From positions 2,175,460 through 2,239,459 of the forward strand of contig OX345641.1 of NCBI GenBank assembly GCA_947044365.1: a stretch of DNA of 64,000 nt, read 5' to 3'. A program made the translations under genes and the position numbers. Each line of letters starts with the position of its first letter. Positions within the stretch are counted from its first letter, which is position 1. A model generated the notes under the pieces. It had not been told where the DNA came from, did no database searches, and worked only from the letters and a program-made list of their open reading frames with translations. Positions 34,201-44,414 of this stretch are shown here, in pieces. Origin of the DNA: Petrosia ficiformis. Taxonomy: Eukaryota > Porifera > Demospongiae > Haplosclerida > Petrosiidae.

Positions 34201-37200
34201 TTAAATAAAAGTCACAATGCCTTACTAAAAGGGGTTTAGTTATAGTTATTGTTAACTAAAACTACACTAGTTTACAATATGGACACTGTCAGTGCCTTTG
34301 ATGCACCCACATGTCATGCTTTAAATTCTGGGTAAAGGCAACTTACTCCAATCTGGTGAGAACATGTGTATAATTCCCATTCCAGCATAAGGAAGATAGA
34401 GAGAATAGAAAAAGCTGATAATTACTATTACTAGTAGAGTAGGTACAATGATCCTGTTTACTGGTTCAATGGAGGATACTCCTCTGGAGATGGCAAGACA
34501 GGCCAGTAAAATACACAGACAATGAAAGAATATTGGCCAAAATCCGTCCTATGGATTGAATATAAAATGAAGATGATTAGTAATAAAAGTAATGCCACTC
34601 AGATTACAGAATTTAAGTAACTTTTCAAATGCACACCTCAACACTACAATAACACTACAATAAAACACAATAGACTACAGCATTACCATATGCTGAGCAA
34701 TCATTCAATACATTAGTGAAATACCACCTTCAAGTGTATAACTATATATGTCTGTCCTGACATGAATCTATCCATTCATCCCTCCCTCCCTTCATCCTTC
34801 CACCCATCCATCCATCCTTCCACCCGTCTGTCTGTCCGTCCGTCGGTCCGTCAGTCCGTCCCTCTGTTCGTCTGTCTATCCTTCCGTCATTCCATCCATC
34901 CATCCATCCATCCATTCATTTATCCATCCATCCATCCATCCTTCTATCCATCCATCCATCCATCCATCCATCCATCCATCCATAATCCATCCATCCATCC
35001 ATCTATCCATCCACCCAATAGTTATTTTGTATAGTAGTGCACTGATGTAGATCACTACCGTATGAGTGGCAATACCAGACTAGTGAGTAACACTATCACT
35101 ATTGTTTGCTTATCCAAGTAATGTTCACACATTGAACATGCTTATGATAACATAGTGGCAGTCATATGATAGTGTTATGTGTAGTGTAGTTTATATAGTT
35201 TGATAAGTACACACATACCAGTAAATCATCGAAATGCTCTTCTGCTAAAGGTAGATTGTCAGGTAGTGGTTTGACCATAAAGAAGAAAGTGTAGTAGGCA
35301 CAATATCCCAATAACACTGAATAAAAACTCCTATAAAATAGTATAATTACGAATATTTATTGACACATGTACATCAATGTAGTCATCTGTTTGATTTCTG
35401 CATACATACATACATACATACATACATACATACATACATACATACATACATACATACATACATACATACATACATACTTAGTTATTACATAAATACATTT
35501 ACACACATAAATTGTACTCTTACCCAATTGCAAGTGAAGTTACTGCCACAAATGCTCCCAAGAAACGATAAGATGGTCCGATAAGAGTATAGAATGATTC
35601 AATAACTGATTTACGAGTGAATCTTCCAACACCATATTCAATGAGACAGATTGGAATGGACCAGAGTAGAAGGAATAGAAACCAGACTATCAGAAACACT
35701 AGAGCACCTTTGTTTTATGAGTAACAGAGAGGAGAGAGTAGACGGTGAGAATTGAAGAAGAGAAGTATGAAAAGCCATGGACAAGGGAGGACAAGAAGAA
35801 CCAGATCATTATGAAATGAGAAACAGAGGGAAAAGAATTGAAATTACATTGTATTATTGTTATTGGTCATGTTCCTGATTTTATTTCAGTTGATTGCATA
35901 TCCTAATAATTTGTTTCATAATCCTTCTAAAATAACCCTCGCGTCTAATAATTATAATAACTGTTATAGTTATGATAGCTTGTCACTATGTACAATGCAC
36001 ATTTTATTATGGCCCGTAGGGCCATTCCTATGATTGTTTTCCCACGGGTTGTAATTTGTTGATATTTTCATTTTGTTAGATAGTCTCCTGTTTTGTCAAT
36101 GAGTAAGCTAATATTATCACAATACTGCGAGGGGTACGTGTTTCTGAAAGATCTAGTTATTATAAAGTATTATTATTATCATTGTTACCCTCTCACACTG
36201 TGTCAAAGGTTAATTTACAATACTGCAGAAAGCAATTTCAAAAGTGGAAGTATAAATCATGTATTGAGTATCAATTTTTTTACTTCAGCTTTTGAAAAGT
36301 CATTGAAAGATTTCTACAAATGTCAGTACAGTGGAAACCCTCTATTCTAACATCCCTTGAAATGAGGACACTCCTGTATTAAGGACAATTATAGATGTCG
36401 CTTTATAATATAAATCCAACCCTGAAATGAGGATACCCCTATAATCAGGACACCTATATTTGTGAGCAATGAAGTCTACAGAAAAACAGACATTCACTTT
36501 TCAGGAAACATGACCGTAGCTGAACCTGAACCAGTGACCATTCGATCAGGAGGCTCAAGCTCTAACCACTATGCCACACTGCCTCTTTTTAAAAAAAAGA
36601 GTGCCCATCAAACTGGGACTGGTTGATTTTGTTTTTCTGTGAACTTCATTGCTCATATAACACCTATAGAATGGTTAATCCTAACCAACTTCTCTATCAC
36701 CTATATTTGTGTTTGGAATAGTGGGATTCCACTGTTCATCCATCAGCCCATTAATTCTTACCTCCCTCTTCAGCATGATTGGCCATGATACGTGGAAACC
36801 TCCAAATATTACCAGTTCCAACAACACATCCTAACATGGACAACATTACTCCAATAGACGATGTAAAATGTCCCTAAAATGAGTATAACTTGACTAATAA
36901 CAGTATTATCATTTTTGGTTGTCCATTTAAGGTAAGGTGAGGCAATTCTGTCAGAGTGTAATTCAGAAAATTCACTATTGCTCTGACACCTTTACAGTTT
37001 AAGTTGAACAATCAGCTTACCACTACTGCAGTGACTAACAGTAGATGCTAGTCTTTTATTCATAGTATAAGCAGGCAGTAAAATCATGAAGTTGTTTATC
37101 CTTGGTATTGTATGTGATGCTTCCGGGAATGGCCCATATTAAATTTGTAACCCACTTCATCTTATTTCTTCCTGCAACAATTTATGCAGCAAGCACTAAG

Positions 37201-37524
37201 TTAAGATCAATACTTTATTAAGTATGTATGTAGTTATTAAAATCATGCATCACATTCTTGATAATATATCTGCATGCATGATCATGAATGAATACTTTTG
37301 CAATACATATTTGTGTTATTATTTCAAAAAAAGTCTCTCTATTTGTAACTATGTCATCATGCACAATCATCTACCTTCTCTTCATCTGGATCACTTCTCT
37401 GCAAACCCAATATCGATTTCACACCTCTCCCAACAGTTTTGAGAACCACTACAGGCTTGCTACTTTTGGTACGACCAATAGCTGGTCTCCCAGTGTCTAA
37501 AAGACGATGCTTTTCCGAAGCCAT
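29513..37524 (-). CDS. SLC6/NSS-family sodium-coupled transporter-like protein (complete, 13 exons)
   Basis: Polytopic plasma-membrane symporter homologue. Exons in transcript order: 37524-37375, 36873-36762, 35707-35524, 35330-35219, 34548-34347, 33805-33746, 33391-33289, 32805-32677, 32314-32178, 31728-31535, 31029-30980, 30567-30435, 29803-29513; in frame to 618 aa. The TM1 signature [10 protein letters not shown] (about 69-78) matches the NSS G-x-GN-x-WRFP motif. TM2/3 has [16 protein letters not shown], the TM5-6 region [12 protein letters not shown] and [19 protein letters not shown], and TM8 [14 protein letters not shown]. The loop between TM3 and TM4 is short and lacks the large glycosylated EL2 typical of animal SLC6 transporters. 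The exon-6 acceptor at 33805 was chosen because the nearer AG breaks the frame. N-terminal 50 and C-terminal about 75 residues are hydrophilic and presumably cytosolic. Substrate unknown. Confidence 0.9.
29944..30229. mobile_element. AGTCTC foldback element, 286 bp
   Basis: Long inverted termini start TAGTCTCATGTAGCCAGACC and end with the complement (GGCCTGGCTACACGAGACTA), continuing inward through AAGGTCTGGTCAA and its complement. Flanking 9-mers CCTCTGGGA and CCTCCTGGA agree at 7 of 9 positions, a possible old 9-bp target duplication. It lies in the last NSS intron. Confidence 0.75.
30780..30845. repeat. (AT)n microsatellite
   Basis: Nearly pure TA dinucleotide run inside an NSS-gene intron. 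Confidence 0.95.
31180..31500. repeat. (ATGT)n microsatellite in an NSS-gene intron
   Basis: Long ATGT/TGTA tetranucleotide run with short TG-dinucleotide interruptions. All overlapping open frames are artefacts. Confidence 0.95.
32335..32640. repeat. (GGAT)n microsatellite in an NSS-gene intron
   Basis: Degenerate GATGGATGGAT tract with GGTTGGATC interspersions. Confidence 0.9.
34765..35015. repeat. (CATC)n / CCGT microsatellite in an NSS-gene intron
   Basis: ATCC tetranucleotide repeats with an internal CGTCTGTCCGTC-rich section. Confidence 0.92.
35400..35478. repeat. (ACAT)n microsatellite in an NSS-gene intron
   Basis: About 19 uninterrupted CATA units, just before (in + coordinates) the exon ending at 35524. 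Confidence 0.95.
36449..36670. mobile_element. tRNA-derived SINE with a second, oppositely oriented copy tail
   Basis: On the minus strand from 36585, the sequence begins GAGGCAGTGTGGCATAGTGG. Its TGGCATAGTGG matches an RNA polymerase III box A, and about 45 nt later ACTGGTTCAGGTTCAGC resembles box B, as in tRNA-derived SINEs. The tail TTTTTCTGTAGACTTCATTG (to 36449) occurs again on the plus strand at about 36631-36669. This suggests two copies facing opposite ways, the second 5'-truncated. Both lie in an NSS-gene intron. Confidence 0.65.
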
Positions 37525-37629
37525 TACTTCAACGGGTGCAAAACAACGGGTCCTGGCACGCCCACTAAAGGGTGGTGATAAACATGTGACTACAGTGATA
37601 CCTTATTCATTGTTTGATACCACTTGGGA
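37525..37629. promoter_or_regulatory. Shared promoter of the NSS-like gene and Rab32-like copy A
   Basis: 105 bp separate the divergent start codons. The block GTGATAAACATGTGAC (ending 37590) recurs upstream of Rab copy B (ending 44277), so it was duplicated with the gene or conserved. Its core, read as GTCACATGT, is an E-box of the MITF/TFE type. Vertebrate Rab32 and Rab38 are linked to MITF control, which makes the shared motif suggestive only. Confidence 0.5.
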
Positions 37630-40600
37630 ATGGTGAGTTACTTCATGACTATATATACACATGAACTTATTGTCTGCAAGTAAAGAATTTTGTCAAGTAG
37701 ATAGTCTCTTTAAAGGTTCCATGCAACTTATCCAGATGGAGACATCTGTTATTATTTTGTGCTAATATATATTCGTTTCGTTTGCAACTAAGTGGTTTCG
37801 CGGGGGGAAGACAAGACTGGGTGGACTTTAGACTTCAATTCAGTCAAATACTGTACAGGGTGTAATGGTGCATGGGATCAACGGCCTGAGTGGTTGTGGA
37901 AAATGATACAGCTATGATTACAAGAGACCCTAGGATTTAATACACGTCCTCTTGAAATGTTCAAAGCATGGGTCTTTACACTTGATCCGGTGCATTCACT
38001 ATATGCTAAATATTGCAGAACATTCTCTTCTCTGCTCTTGGATCAGCTCTGAAAGCGAGGGGCACTAGTTTCCTCTGCCCCGTTGTATCTTCTCCTCTGG
38101 TAATTAATATTATTAGGCCTTTGCAGTTACTCTCTAGCAAAGCACATACCTTCGTTCAAGTTTATAGGTACTATTTAGTCTCCCATAGCCAGACACATCC
38201 CACTGCAAGCTTGCAGTGGGATGGGTCTGGCTATATGAGACTAGGTACTATTTGTGATTAAAAAGTTCCAAATTATTATGAATGAGGAATAATTAAAAAT
38301 ATCCTTGTTTTTCTCAGGTATCACCAGAACATAAACAAGAGTATTTGTTTAAGGTACTAGTTATAGGAGATTGTTCTGGAAAGTCAGCTATTATCAGAAG
38401 ATATGTTTATCAATTCTATGATACAGACTGTAGAGCAACCATATCCTATTGATAAAGATGATTGTTTTCTACTTCCTTCTCTCTCTTCCCACTCCTCCAT
38501 CACTTGTCCTTCTACTTGCTAATGTATAATTATGACTATATAATTACATTATGGGAGGTTTTATTTTCATTACATTGTCTGTTGTTTTAGTTAACTATAA
38601 CTAAAACCTCTTTTAGTAAGGCATTATGACTTTTAAACTATAACTAAATTACAAGTCTATTGTAATAACTATAACTAACTAATATGAAAAATGGCTAATA
38701 ATTGGTTAGTTAATTAAAACTAAAACCCTTTTAGTAAGCCTAATTTTAGTTAATCAACATTAACTTGAAGTCTATAACTAAAACATGTCATATTATAACT
38801 GTAACTAAATGTGGTCAATATTGTCATATTACTGCATAATGGATTGGTGGAAAGCAAGTTTTGATGCTTATAAAGTAGTTAATATATATAGGTTCTATAC
38901 ATAGGTCTTATATACCCTTGACTCGTGTATGATCAGATTGGTGCAGATTTTGCATTTAAGGTATTGAATTGGGATAACAATACTACTATAAGACTTCAGC
39001 TATGGGATATCGCTGGACAGGAAAGATTTGGAAATATGACAAGGGTATGTAAATTTTATGAAAGAAAGAGCATATATGGGTATCAAAACCTAGACACTCT
39101 ATCATATACATAAGAAAATTGCCTATAGGAGTGTATAGTTACTAGTTTTTATTAACATATGCACTTCAACTTTAACCTTTCATAATTATGCTGTTCATAA
39201 TTGAGTCTCAGCAGGACAGGTAAGAAACACCAAAGAACAGATAGCAAGTTTGGTATACTTGTAATTCATATCCTCCTATTACTAACACCAGGGTTCTAGC
39301 TAAAGAGTAGAAGAGAGGTGCTGCACCCTCTATGCAATGCCATTTCCCTTTTATGTGGTCATAGGAATGCAATTAAATCAATAAAGTCGATAGCTAAATT
39401 ATATGCGTAGGTGTCCTTACTGCAGTACTGTTGCACTGAATGATGAATCTATATATAATTGTTCTTGTAATGTACATCACAGTCAAAGAAACCATGGCGA
39501 CAAGGTAAAACTGCGCCTACAATTTTGCAAATGGGAAGGAAGAGAAAAGTTAGAGAGCTAAGAGGATAAGAATAAGAATAGACACGTGCCTTTAATTTTC
39601 AGAGTTAGAAGATAAGAAAAAAGGAAGAGAAGACTTAGAGAGCTGTTGCTATCATGAATATTAGAAACCCACCAGATTCAGTCATGCAACTGCAATAAAA
39701 AGAGGCTAGAACAATAGCAAATATATTAGTCTGGTGTAGCTCGCAGAATTTCTGCGAGTGTTGACTAGTAATTAATGATACAAAATACAATCAATGAATC
39801 ATTAATGAGAATGATGAACTCAGTGTGATTGTACCTTATGATAATTTGTATCTGATCGCTATATTCTAATTTTTTTAATTGCACAAACATTCACGTGATT
39901 ATCATTTATGGTATATTTACAGGTATATTACAAGGAGGCAGTTGGTGCATTTGTAGTTTTTGATGTTACTAGACTTTCAACTTTTGAAACAGTTCAGATG
40001 TGGAAATCAGATCTAGATAACAAAATTTTGTTGCCCAATGGAAAACCCATACCAGCTGTCCTACTAGCTAATAAGGTGATTTTAATTATGTTTTGATAAT
40101 GAAATGTAATTTAAATAAAGTCGTATGTGACTATGTGAGTATTACCTCATTGTGTATAATATAAAATTATGTGTATTAATTGACCAATCCTCTAATTCAC
40201 ATTGCGCAGTCTAATATTGAAGTGCTTGCAGCTTATGTAGTAACTGAAACTAAAGGTCATTCACGTTCACCATGACTTCAGAATAATCGTAAATTTAGTC
40301 TGGAATGATCAACTATCTTTTTTACCAGCGCCAATTTCATATAATTGTCCTTTTCGTTCTTTATTGCATATGTCAAATTTCAATCCTTTACTTCAGTATT
40401 GAGTTACAGTATAATCATGTATTAACGTTATGACATTAAACCATACACTATATATAAAGTCATCACATCCTAATTTTGAGGACATTGTGAATGTGAACAG
40501 ACTATATAACTGTTATAACTGCATGAGGTGTATTCCAAAAGTTATGAAAAACCGAGAGAAGAACTTTCAAAAAGCCAGAAGAGTTGATAAAAAAATAACT

Positions 40601-41851
40601 ATATACATATATAATTATAGGCTGTTGAGTTTCCGAACTCAGCCATGATTAGAATAAGTGTATGACACTATAAAGTAATCATAGGGTCTGCTTGTTATCT
40701 ATTATTATATCTAACAACTAATCTTTTGTTGGTATAGTGTGATTTAGCCTGTGAAGGTTTCGTTGCCAGTGCTAATCAACTTGATGATTATTGTAAGGAT
40801 AAAGGTTTTTTAGGCTGGTTTGAAGTTTCAGCTAAAGACAATATAGGAATAGATGAAGCTGGTAACTCCTTGGTAGCTAAGGTAATAATTCTCTAACTAA
40901 ACATGTAATAGTTATATCATAGGATATGGGATTATGGGAATCTGTCCTTAGTGAATTCCTCACTTATACTACCAGGAGTGCATCAATGAAATGGTTGGAG
41001 TGTGTAACTCACATAAAAATAAACAACAAGCAAAATGGAGCAGATGCTAAACAGGTTACTATTTTTAGAATATATTGACCACGCCCATAATGCATGGATA
41101 TGTTTTGCCGGGTAAAAAAAAATCTAGATTCAGACTAACTGGAGTTGTTACTCTAAGTCTTGCTGCAATTTGAGGAGACGTTGTAGAAGACATAGTCATA
41201 TTAATTTATTAATGGTTACAGGTGTGGTCAAATAGTAATTCATTTAGCTCATGTACTGTTTTGCAGTTACTTGGGAGTTGCAAACTTCCAACACTTCATT
41301 TTTTCCTTGATGTGTTTCTGATAACACAAAAGCATAAAATATAAACACTTGTACTATGATGAAGATGAAGCCATACACTCTAGCGATTAACATGTGTACT
41401 TAGACTTGGTGACGAAGCAAATGACCAGAAGTATGTCTATTAATGGATTGTATCATGTTGATTGTTTTAAAAGTATAGCATGATCATAGATTCGTAGCAC
41501 AAGTGTGTATGTGTACATTTACATACATGTATATAACTATGTTTGTATATTCATGTCACTTTTATATCTCATTCATGTACTTTCATGTATGTACTGTCTT
41601 CTCAAATTAATGTTCATCCATTCATTCATGACTCACCCATCTATAGATACATCATTTCATTTCTGCATCACTTCTTTGTTCATCAATCATTTCTTCTTTT
41701 TGATGTATCCATTTCATCTATTTCTCCTTCACCTTCCATTTATTACCAGATGCTTGAAAATAATATATCAATTCGACATCAAGTATCAGATAGAGACGTT
41801 GTTAGATTAACACAACCAGAAACTAACTCAAAGAAATCAAACTGTTATTGA
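37630..41851 (+). CDS. Rab32-like small GTPase, copy A (atypical P-loop and C-terminus)
   Basis: Rab GTPases of the Rab32/38 group control traffic to lysosome-related organelles. CDS exons: 37630-37632 (ATG only), 38318-38440, 38937-39044, 39923-40075, 40738-40881, 41750-41851; 210 aa. Rab32-group features: [20 protein letters not shown] (DIAGQE rather than DTAGQE), [18 protein letters not shown] (G4 NKCD) and EVSAK (G5). Oddities: the P-loop reads GDCSGKS (18-24), one residue shorter than GxxxxGK[ST], and the C-terminus is SNCY rather than a prenylatable Cys-Cys. Intron 2 (38441-38936) starts ATATCCTA and ends with a CCCTTGAC branch-like motif before AG, i.e. U12-type with AT-AG ends. The frame is otherwise intact, so this may be a functional but divergent paralogue or an early pseudogene. 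Confidence 0.85.
38167..38252. mobile_element. Short AGTCTC foldback element with 9-bp target duplication
   Basis: A 68-bp near-perfect palindrome (38176-38243) begins TAGTCTCCCATAGCCAGAC, has GCAAGCTTGC at its centre and ends GTCTGGCTATATGAGACTA. It is flanked by the direct repeat GGTACTATT on both sides. It belongs to the same family as 29944-30229 and sits in intron 1 of Rab copy A. Confidence 0.85.
40244..40505 (-). mobile_element. GTTCACATTCAC MITE family, longer copy
   Basis: Ends GGTCATTCACGTTCACC and GTGAATGTGAACAGAC, interior with TCAAATTTCAATCC shared with copies at 46910-47102, 52385-52612 and 53268-53520. It lies between Rab copy A exons 4 and 5. Confidence 0.7.
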
Positions 41852-42325
41852 GAACAACAAACAAACGTCAGAGAGATACAGTAATAATGGCTGCCAGTGG
41901 ACAGTGAGTTAGTACAATTTCCAGTATATCATTAATAATGGGACATGTTATATTTTATTGTTTCTGATAATTTCGATATTATACATACATAATTTGAGAT
42001 AAAAATGATGAGGTTTATTCAACTTCTATATTCCTCTTATATCTATAGGCATCTGGTGCAGCACTTCCTTCAAAAATAATTTTTTAGTTTTAGTGTGATG
42101 GTGAATTGTCTGTTGAACAATATTTATTTTATTACATTAGTGTTTTTGCTCTTGGACTAAATAATTATGTTACTAGTAGAAGTAGTAGTATTCCTTTAAA
42201 TAATTAATTTACAAATTATTTTTAGCAATTTTTGCTTGTATAATAGAAAATTTTAACTATGTGTAAATAATACTGTGAATTCATGATCATATTTAATGAA
42301 TATTTATATCATGGTGGTGTTTCTA
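41852..42325. other. 3' flank of Rab copy A
   Basis: AT-rich, no exon seen; AATAAA-like signals occur near 42080-42200. Confidence 0.45.
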
Positions 42326-42329
42326 CTGA

Positions 42330-42830
42330 ACTTTGCAGACGCAGTTATCCAACTATTTTGTCTTGAGTCTTCTGCACTGGAGTACGTGGAACTGGAGCAC
42401 TGAATGAGGTAGGCTGAAACTGGAGCATTGTATGAGGTAGACTGTGGAATTGGAGCACTGGATGAGGTAGGCTGGAATTGGAGCACCAGGATGAGGTAGG
42501 CTGGAATTATGATGTGGGCTGGAGACTAGGAGCATGGATGAGGTGAGCACTGGATGAGGTAGGCTGGAACTGGAGCATGGATGAGGCAGACTGGAACTGG
42601 AGTGCTGGATGAGGTATAGGCTGGAACTGGAGCACTTAATGAGGTATATAGGCTGGAACTGGAGCACTGGGTGAGGTAGACTGCACTGGATGAGGTAGGC
42701 TGGAACTGGAGCACTGGATGAGGTAGACTGGAACTGGAGACTGGAACTCGAGCACTGAATGAGGTAGGCTGGAACTGCTCAAACTGGAGACTGGATGAAG
42801 TAGGCTGGAACTGCCCCAAACGGGGCTGGG
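42330..42830. repeat. About 27-bp minisatellite, CTGGATGAGGTAGGCTGGAA
   Basis: Around 18 imperfect units combining GGAACTGGAGCACTGGATGA and GGTAGGCT. Minus-strand open frames rich in Ser/Pro/Gln are products of the repeat. Confidence 0.9.
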
Positions 42831-42929
42831 TCTAGTGACTTGAAGAGACCTCCGGCGTCCCCAACCTGGGCATCAGTATTCTCATTGTCCTGCTTCCTAC
42901 AACTAGAAATAGACACAGAGAAAACACTT

Positions 42930-43278
42930 ACCTTTTAAGAGAGAAGAGAGTGGAATGGTAGAGTACCTGCATAGAAACTGAAAAACAGTCATGATGCAAA
43001 TTAAACCATATATATTTTACATAAATTGTAGTGACACACAAATAGACCTGTGGTTGTAGTATTATGATCCGTAGTGACTTGATGAGACCTTCGGCATCCC
43101 CAACTTGGGCATCAGCATAGTGATTGGTTCTCAGGTTTTGCAGTTTGCAGAAATTTGCACAGTCTTGATCCACTTCTTGGTCTTTCACTTTTGATCCTCT
43201 ATCCACTTTTTCTTGGTCTTGCGCAGTCTTAATCCACTTGCCCACTTCTTCAGGCCCGAAAGGCCCCGAATGTCGCAT
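42930..43278 (-). CDS. Possible first exon of an unrecognised gene
   Basis: An ATG at 43278 opens a frame whose first 70 residues are hydrophilic and charged (GKWIKTAQDQEKVDRGSKVK). It includes ADAQVGDAEGLIKSL, which is echoed at about 42835-42885 as TDAQVGDAGGLFKSL with some silent differences. A GTAAGT donor lies at the end of the frame near 42930. Three E2F-like sites lie 30-120 bp upstream. No family is recognised and the downstream exons are not resolved, so coding status is uncertain; duplicated non-coding DNA is an alternative. Confidence 0.22.
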
Positions 43279-43308
43279 GCTTGAGATGCACTGCTTTTTT
43301 ATACAGAA

Positions 43309-43398
43309 TTTTTCCGCCTTTTGTTTTAATCATTTTAGCCAATAAAATTTAGTGAAACATTTGCATTGTTCTTTTCCCGCCTTTTGTTGTTTCCCGCC
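43309..43398 (-). promoter_or_regulatory. Cluster of three E2F-like sites plus a CCAAT box
   Basis: TTTTTCCGCC (43309-43318), TTTCCCGCC (43373-43381) and TTTCCCGCC (43390-43398) match the E2F consensus. A CCAAT box lies at 43339-43343. In an AT-rich region this clustering is unusual. The nearest candidate transcript is the minus-strand frame starting at 43278. Confidence 0.4.
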
Positions 43399-43479
43399 TT
43401 TTTTTTTTTCTGTGCTTTTTTCTTTTCTTCCTGATAATTCTAAAGTTGTTGTTCTACTGCAAATAAAACTTGTAGCATC

Positions 43480-44414
43480 AGATTTATCGTCTCACAGCGA
43501 ATCTTGTGATGTATTTTGAGGATGGTGTCACTTTTAGTTTGATAGTAACAGTTTTACTGCATTAGCCGGGGTCACAAGCCGGATACTCAGTTTCAAAGAG
43601 CTCGAAGCTGTTTTGCTAAGAGATAGGATATCGTTTTAAAGACTACACACAACTGATTGTGACCATTATTTAAATTGAGAGCTAGTGGTAATCAGTGACC
43701 TCTCAGCATTTTAAATTTCAATCCACATGATTGGCCATTCAGTACTCAGCCTATAGACAGAGACAGAGCCCGGAGAGAAGTATATATTTTGCATAGTTCC
43801 AGTCAATGTTAGAAAGACAGTTGAATGGTTGGACGAACAACAACAGAAGACTAAAGCTATTAAGTTCAACTGGTGTAACTGAGTTCCTAATGCATGGAGA
43901 TGGTGAACTGTCTGTATCATGGGAAGGCTTCACAATACAGGTCTATATACAACACCCTCAGGCTCACTGCCGGATAGAAAGCCTATCATCATACTTATCA
44001 GTAGAGATATACTTTGCATGGTTCAAGTCAATGTTACAGTATAAATAATTATATATATATATATATATATAGCTAGTCAGAATGACAGTGGAATTGATAT
44101 AGGTGAGTTTAACTTCCTATATTTATATATATATATATATATATACACAAAACACCAGTTCAATAAAAAGATGATCTGCTATTAGCCTGCATAGATAACT
44201 AAGCTGGATCAGATCCTGCCACACCCACCTAAGGCTTGCATGCATATTCGATTAAGGGGTGGTGATAAACATGTGACCTTCTTTGATGATGCTTTATTGA
44301 TATATTCATCGCTTTTTTTCACAAGGGACAGCCCACTTAGGATAGAGTGTACGTGTGCAGTCAAAGATACGCAGTGAATTTCGTTTTTGCTTATTGTAAC
44401 TTCAGAAACTAGAA
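43480..44414. other. 5' flank of Rab copy B
   Basis: No exon recognised. (AT)n runs at about 44050-44070 and 44125-44145. The E-box-bearing block shared with Rab copy A's promoter ends at 44277, 137 bp before the copy B start codon. Confidence 0.45.

Noticed and set aside
42304..42819. Ser/Pro/Gln-rich minus-strand frames resembling a mucin-like protein
   Set aside because: The 27-bp minisatellite is open in several frames, and units change frame relative to one another, so no single protein is preserved.
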